Below are positions 60,616 through 64,000 of a stretch of DNA of 64,000 bases, one piece after another. Made by a program: the position numbers and the translations under genes. The notes beneath the pieces are model-generated. The model saw nothing but the letters and a program-made list of their open reading frames with translations. It was not told the origin of the DNA and ran no database searches. The stretch is from the NCBI GenBank assembly GCA_937978655.1, contig CALJUX010000072.1:5515-69514 (forward strand), written 5' to 3'. Position 1 is the first letter of the stretch, and each line of letters begins with the position of its first letter. The DNA comes from an uncultured Chromatiaceae bacterium. Lineage in GTDB: Bacteria > Pseudomonadota > Gammaproteobacteria > Enterobacterales > Alteromonadaceae.

Positions 60616-61482
60616 ATGAGTGACGACAATCCACACTCGGGACGCGGTTCTGCCGTCAAATCCTGGTTAGAACGTATTGCCACGATTTTTACTGCAGAAC
60701 CCCAAGACCTGTCCGACCTGCAAGCGATCATCACTGAGGCCAATGCCCGCGCCCTGATCGACACCGATACCAAAGGCATGCTGCAAGGTGTGCTGGCGAT
60801 CTCCAAAATGCGCGCCCGCGATATTATGGTGCCGCGCTCGCAGATGGCGACGATTGACATCGACCAGCCGCTGGAAGAATATCTGCCGATCCTGCTCGAA
60901 AACAATCACAGCCGTTACCCGGTGGTCAACGAAGATAAAGACCATATCGAAGGTATCCTGATTGTCAAAGACATCCTGCAGTACGCCTTAAAACCACAAA
61001 CCGAATGGCAATTACGCGATTTACTGCGCCCGGCAGTGATTATTCCGGAAAGCAAACGCGTCGATGCGCTGCTGAAAGATTTCCGCCAGCAGCGTTATCA
61101 CATGGCCATCGTCGTTGACGAATACGGCGGTGTATCTGGCCTCATCACCATCGAAGATATTCTGGAGCAGATTGTCGGCGAAATTGACGACGAGCACGAT
61201 GAAATTGAAGGCTCGGATATCCGTAAACTTGGCAGTCATGTCTATCTGGTCAGCGCGTTAACACCGCTTGATGAATTTAACGAAGCCTTTGCCACCGGTT
61301 TTGATGAAGCTGAAGCCAGTACCATCGGCGGTATTGTGCTGCACGCGTTTGGCCATATGCCGGTCAAAGGTGAAAGTATCAGCCTTGGCGGCCTGACTTT
61401 TAAGGTCAATAAGGCCAATAACCGCCGGCTGGTGCAGCTGCAGGTCATTAAACCAAAAACCGACAGTCCTCATGACGAATAA
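60616..61482 (+). CDS. ybeX: CorC/YbeX CBS-domain protein
   Basis: A 288-residue cytoplasmic CBS pair (DIMVPRSQMATIDIDQPLEEYLPIL and MAIVVDEYGGVSGLITIEDILEQIVGEI) with a C-terminal CorC domain (VKGESISLGGLTFKV). Unlike the gene at 15292 it lacks the membrane domain. It is linked to magnesium efflux and ribosome biogenesis. It lies between ybeY and lnt as in E. coli. Confidence 0.95.
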   Translation: MSDDNPHSGRGSAVKSWLERIATIFTAEPQDLSDLQAIITEANARALIDTDTKGMLQGVLAISKMRARDIMVPRSQMATIDIDQPLEEYLPILLENNHSRYPVVNEDKDHIEGILIVKDILQYALKPQTEWQLRDLLRPAVIIPESKRVDALLKDFRQQRYHMAIVVDEYGGVSGLITIEDILEQIVGEIDDEHDEIEGSDIRKLGSHVYLVSALTPLDEFNEAFATGFDEAEASTIGGIVLHAFGHMPVKGESISLGGLTFKVNKANNRRLVQLQVIKPKTDSPHDE

Positions 61483-61515
61483 CGGCGGCCGTAGCGGCGC
61501 CACAGGATAAATTCA

Positions 61516-63180
61516 GTGCTATTTCGAATCTCTGCCCGGACCGGGCTGATGAGCCTGCTGCTGATTGGTGCAGGTCTGCTCAATACTTTTGCTTTTGCGC
61601 CTTATGACTGGCATGCGCTGCCGCTGCTGACCCTGACCATTTTGGCGGTGGCGCTGCGTCAAAGCCAAAGCCCGGCGCAGGCCGCCTGGCTGGCGTTTTG
61701 TTATGGCCTTGGCTGGTTTGGCCTTGGCGTCAGCTGGGTCCATGTCAGCATCGCCACTTTCGGTGGTATGCCGCTGATTGCCAGTCTGAGTATCATGGCG
61801 CTGCTGGTGCTGTATCTGGCGTTGTTTCCTGCGCTTGCGGCCTATGGCGCCGCACGGTTGTCGGCAAAGCAACCTCAGTACTGGCCGCTGCTGCTCGCGA
61901 TCTGTTGGACCTTCAGCGAAAATCTGCGTTCGTGGCTGTTCAGCGGCTTCCCCTGGTTGTCACTGGGGTATAGCCAGACCAGCGGCTGGCTGGCCAGTTA
62001 TGCGCCATTGGTCGGCGAAACCGGGATCAATTTTATTCTGTTACTGGCCGCAGGCAGCTTCGCCGCTTTGTGGCGCTGGCAGGCCAGCCGTGCAGCGCAG
62101 TGGCAATTTGTCAGCGCAGTGGCGCTGCTGGCCCTGGCGCCTGCTCTTGGCAGCCTCAAAGGCTGGCAAACCACGGGCACCCAGACTGCGGTCGCGCTGG
62201 TGCAGGGCAATATCCGCCAGGAGCTGCGCTGGGCCCCCGAGCAAGAACTGCCGACGATGAAAAAATATATGCAGCTGACCCGGCCACATCTGGCAGATCG
62301 GCTGGTGATCTGGCCGGAGGCAGCCATCCCGCAACTCGAACCTCAGGCACAGGCTTATCTGTTTAACCTCGACATGCTGGCTGCGGAACAGCGCGCCGCC
62401 GTGGTGACCGGTATTCTCGATGTTAAACGCAATGGCGATGCCTATAACGGCATGATTGTGGTCGGCGATACCGGCGTGAAAAGCCAGATTTATCATTATG
62501 AAACCCACAACCGCTATCAGAAACACCATCTGCTGCCGATTGGTGAATTCGTGCCATTTGAGCGTTTCCTGCGGGATGTCGCGCCGTTTTTTGATTTACC
62601 CAACAGTTCCTTCGCCCGGGGCGAGTGGCAACAGCCTAATCTGCAGGCCAAAGGTCACCAGTTGCTGGCGGCATTGTGTTTTGAAATCGCCTTTCCGCGC
62701 CAAATCCGCGCTAACTTCAGCGCTGACACCGACTTTTTACTGACCGTCAGCAATGACGCCTGGTTTGGTGATTCACATGGCCCCTGGCAGCATCTGGAAA
62801 TTGCCCGGATGCGTGCACTGGAATTTGGCCGGCCACTGCTGCGCGCGACTAATACCGGTGTGACCGCAGCGATAGACGCTGATGGCAAAGTGCTGGGTCA
62901 GCTGCCGCAGTTTCAGGATGGCGTGCTGACGCTTGATGTGCCGTTAACGCAAGGCCGCACGCTCTATAGCTTGCTCGGCGACTGGCCGCTGTATTTGCTC
63001 TGTCTGATCGGTGCTGCTGTGCTGTTCTGGCGTCAGCGTCAACTGCCAGATAGCGTCAATGCACCAACACAGCCAGCTGCAACAGCGGATGTTGTCGTCA
63101 AAGTGCCTGAAACCGTGGCTGCGACAGAAAACACTGTCGATACCACAGCACCAAAAGATCGTATCGAACCGCATTTCTGA
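61516..63180 (+). CDS. lnt: Apolipoprotein N-acyltransferase
   Basis: A 554-residue inner-membrane enzyme that completes lipoprotein N-acylation. Eight hydrophobic segments (N-terminal ~200 residues plus a C-terminal one) flank a nitrilase-like periplasmic domain. The catalytic triad is Glu268 (WPEAAIP), Lys336 and Cys388 (CFEIAFP), one residue beyond the E. coli positions 267, 335 and 387. A ~50-residue Thr/Val/Ala-rich C-terminal tail follows the last helix and is not conserved. The GTG start has AGGA eight bases upstream. Confidence 0.97.
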   Translation: MLFRISARTGLMSLLLIGAGLLNTFAFAPYDWHALPLLTLTILAVALRQSQSPAQAAWLAFCYGLGWFGLGVSWVHVSIATFGGMPLIASLSIMALLVLYLALFPALAAYGAARLSAKQPQYWPLLLAICWTFSENLRSWLFSGFPWLSLGYSQTSGWLASYAPLVGETGINFILLLAAGSFAALWRWQASRAAQWQFVSAVALLALAPALGSLKGWQTTGTQTAVALVQGNIRQELRWAPEQELPTMKKYMQLTRPHLADRLVIWPEAAIPQLEPQAQAYLFNLDMLAAEQRAAVVTGILDVKRNGDAYNGMIVVGDTGVKSQIYHYETHNRYQKHHLLPIGEFVPFERFLRDVAPFFDLPNSSFARGEWQQPNLQAKGHQLLAALCFEIAFPRQIRANFSADTDFLLTVSNDAWFGDSHGPWQHLEIARMRALEFGRPLLRATNTGVTAAIDADGKVLGQLPQFQDGVLTLDVPLTQGRTLYSLLGDWPLYLLCLIGAAVLFWRQRQLPDSVNAPTQPAATADVVVKVPETVAATENTVDTTAPKDRIEPHF

Positions 63181-63205
63181 GTTGCATCGCAACACATGGA
63201 TAAAC

Positions 63206-63228
63206 GAAGCCGCTAAATTAGCGGCTTC
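63206..63228 (+). terminator. Terminator after lnt
   Basis: A 10-bp stem (63206-63215 with 63219-63228) and tight loop is followed by TTGTTTTATT. It closes the ybeZ-lnt operon 25 bases beyond the lnt stop. Confidence 0.88.
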
Positions 63229-63303
63229 TTGTTTTATTCAGCTTCCATCCAGTTTCAGCCGGTTAGTCTGCGGCCAAGTCAGTCGGACTTTTCGGAGAAT
63301 TTT

Positions 63304-63852
63304 ATGAGCAAGATGATGATGATTGGGTCTATGTTAGGCGCTGCCGCTATTACCGCGTTAGGCGCAGTAGCTACCAATTACAACAGCCAAAAAGACAGCC
63401 AGCCCCAATGGGTTGAAATCGTCGGCAGCAAAGCCCTGACCGAAACCAGCACCGAACCACAGCAACAATGCACCACGAAAAAAATCGCTAAAACCGCCCC
63501 GGTGCAAGACCAGCACGAAATCGCCGGTACTGTAATTGGTGCGGTGGTCGGCGGCGTGTTGGGCAACCAGGTTGGTGGCGGTTCCGGTAAAAAACTGGCA
63601 ACAGTTGCAGGTGCTGCAGCCGGTGGTTATGCCGGTAAACAAGTCCAGGAAGACATGCAGCGCAAAGATGTCAGCTACCAGGAACAGCAAGTGTGTAAAA
63701 CGGTGCAAAAGACCGTTGAAAAAACCATCGGATATGAAGTGCGGTATTTGCACGATGGTGAGCTGAAAACCACGCAGACAAGCCAAAAACCAACAGGCCG
63801 GATGTTATTACAGGATGGCAAACTGATGGCGGTGGAACCCGCCAGTTCATAA
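63304..63852 (+). CDS. Glycine-zipper 2TM (SlyB/17-kDa antigen-like) protein
   Basis: A 182-residue envelope protein. It begins with a hydrophobic segment (MIGSMLGAAAITALGAVATNY), and its middle is a glycine zipper, GTVIGAVVGGVLGNQVGGGSGKKLATVAGAAAGGYAGKQVQ, the Rickettsia 17-kDa antigen/SlyB domain. A charged C-terminal half (EVRYLHDGELKTTQTSQKP) is typical of such proteins. There is no lipobox Cys at the N-terminus, unlike SlyB. GGAG lies six bases before the ATG at 63304. Function uncertain; envelope integrity is inferred from the family. Confidence 0.85.
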   Translation: MSKMMMIGSMLGAAAITALGAVATNYNSQKDSQPQWVEIVGSKALTETSTEPQQQCTTKKIAKTAPVQDQHEIAGTVIGAVVGGVLGNQVGGGSGKKLATVAGAAAGGYAGKQVQEDMQRKDVSYQEQQVCKTVQKTVEKTIGYEVRYLHDGELKTTQTSQKPTGRMLLQDGKLMAVEPASS

Positions 63853-63892
63853 CAGTTATTGCAGTTCCCGGCAGCGCTCTGGTCATCAACAG

Positions 63893-64000
63893 CTAGGGCG
63901 TGTTGACGTTTGGTGGTTGAGTTTTGTTCGAGTTGGTGGCGTTTGGGGCGCGAAACGAGGCGCGTGGCATAGTGATTCTATGTGAGCAACGAGTGACAAA
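63893..64000. mobile_element. Possible edge of an insertion sequence or dispersed repeat
   Basis: The last ~108 bases after the final gene have no open frame. They start GGGCGTGTTGAC and contain G/T-rich near-repeats (TTTGGTGG, TTGGTGGCG) and a short palindrome CATAG-5-CTATG (63968-63982). Such ends are common to transposase-bearing elements and MITEs. The element, if real, continues beyond the window, so this is inference only. Confidence 0.35.

Noticed and set aside
1..64000. CRISPR arrays, prophage, toxin-antitoxin pairs, defence islands
   Set aside because: No repeat-spacer pattern, integrase, phage structural gene or recognisable defence protein was seen.

Overview
The window is a 64 kb piece of core chromosome from a gammaproteobacterium. 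Gene order and protein style point to the Alteromonadales/Chromatiaceae side of the class. A Rheinheimera/Alishewanella-like organism is my inference from protein similarity as I remember it; nothing was searched. Several enterobacterial gene neighbourhoods are intact: aroF-tyrA, rpsP-rimM-trmD-rplS with ffh, ypjD and a CorC/CNNM protein divergent beside it, rluD-pgeF-clpB with bamD, radA/serB/ahpA, holD-rimI-prfC, and miaB-ybeZ-ybeY-ybeX-lnt. Nearly every base is in a gene or a short regulatory gap. There is no prophage, CRISPR array, defence island or biosynthetic cluster.

Layout. 1-5.8 kb: the 3' part of a DTW tRNA-modification gene, an alpha/beta hydrolase, an M14 peptidase, a tiny lipoprotein, an acetyltransferase, a sodium:alanine symporter and mtgA. 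5.8-10.4 kb: aromatic amino acid entry (tyrA, aroF) with a strong promoter and two TyrR-like boxes, a solute-binding protein and a ThrE-type exporter. 10.6-16.6 kb: ribosome and SRP genes (rplS, trmD, rimM, rpsP, ffh), then ypjD and a CNNM/CBS protein. 16.8-24.9 kb: gshA, a CBS protein, a DUF4124 protein, clpB with a near-perfect sigma-32 promoter, pgeF, rluD and bamD. 25-32.5 kb: radA, a large multi-PilZ protein, a hydrolase, serB, ahpA and a TatD-type nuclease. 32.5-38.8 kb: a secreted M28 peptidase and a TetR-controlled ABC/HlyD export operon. 38.9-44.3 kb: pdxH, argS, prfC, rimI, holD and tRNA-Trp. 44.5-49.4 kb: a stand-alone receiver, a HopJ-family protein, a calcium-binding-like protein, an Ada/AlkA fusion paired with ogt, and a pirin. 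49.5-56.8 kb: mtnN, a CobD/CbiB-like membrane protein, a 1.5-thousand-residue propeller/PAS/GGDEF/EAL protein and an EamA transporter. 56.9-63.9 kb: a small PstS-like protein, miaB, ybeZ, ybeY, ybeX, lnt and a glycine-zipper protein. The last ~110 bases look like the edge of a dispersed or mobile repeat.

How the parts fit. Most genes serve translation (tRNA and rRNA modification, ribosomal proteins, ArgRS, RF3, SRP), envelope building (MtgA, BamD, Lnt, PgeF) and central biosynthesis. Signalling is represented by two c-di-GMP proteins (PilZ, GGDEF/EAL). The least ordinary items are the split adaptive-response pair (Ada sensor fused to AlkA, with a separate Ogt), the propeller-sensing c-di-GMP enzyme, the PilZ protein, a CobD-like protein with no cobalamin genes nearby, and several palindromic operator candidates. 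I did not find a clearly undescribed multi-gene system. Start codons were chosen by ribosome-binding site and family length where possible, and alternatives are stated.
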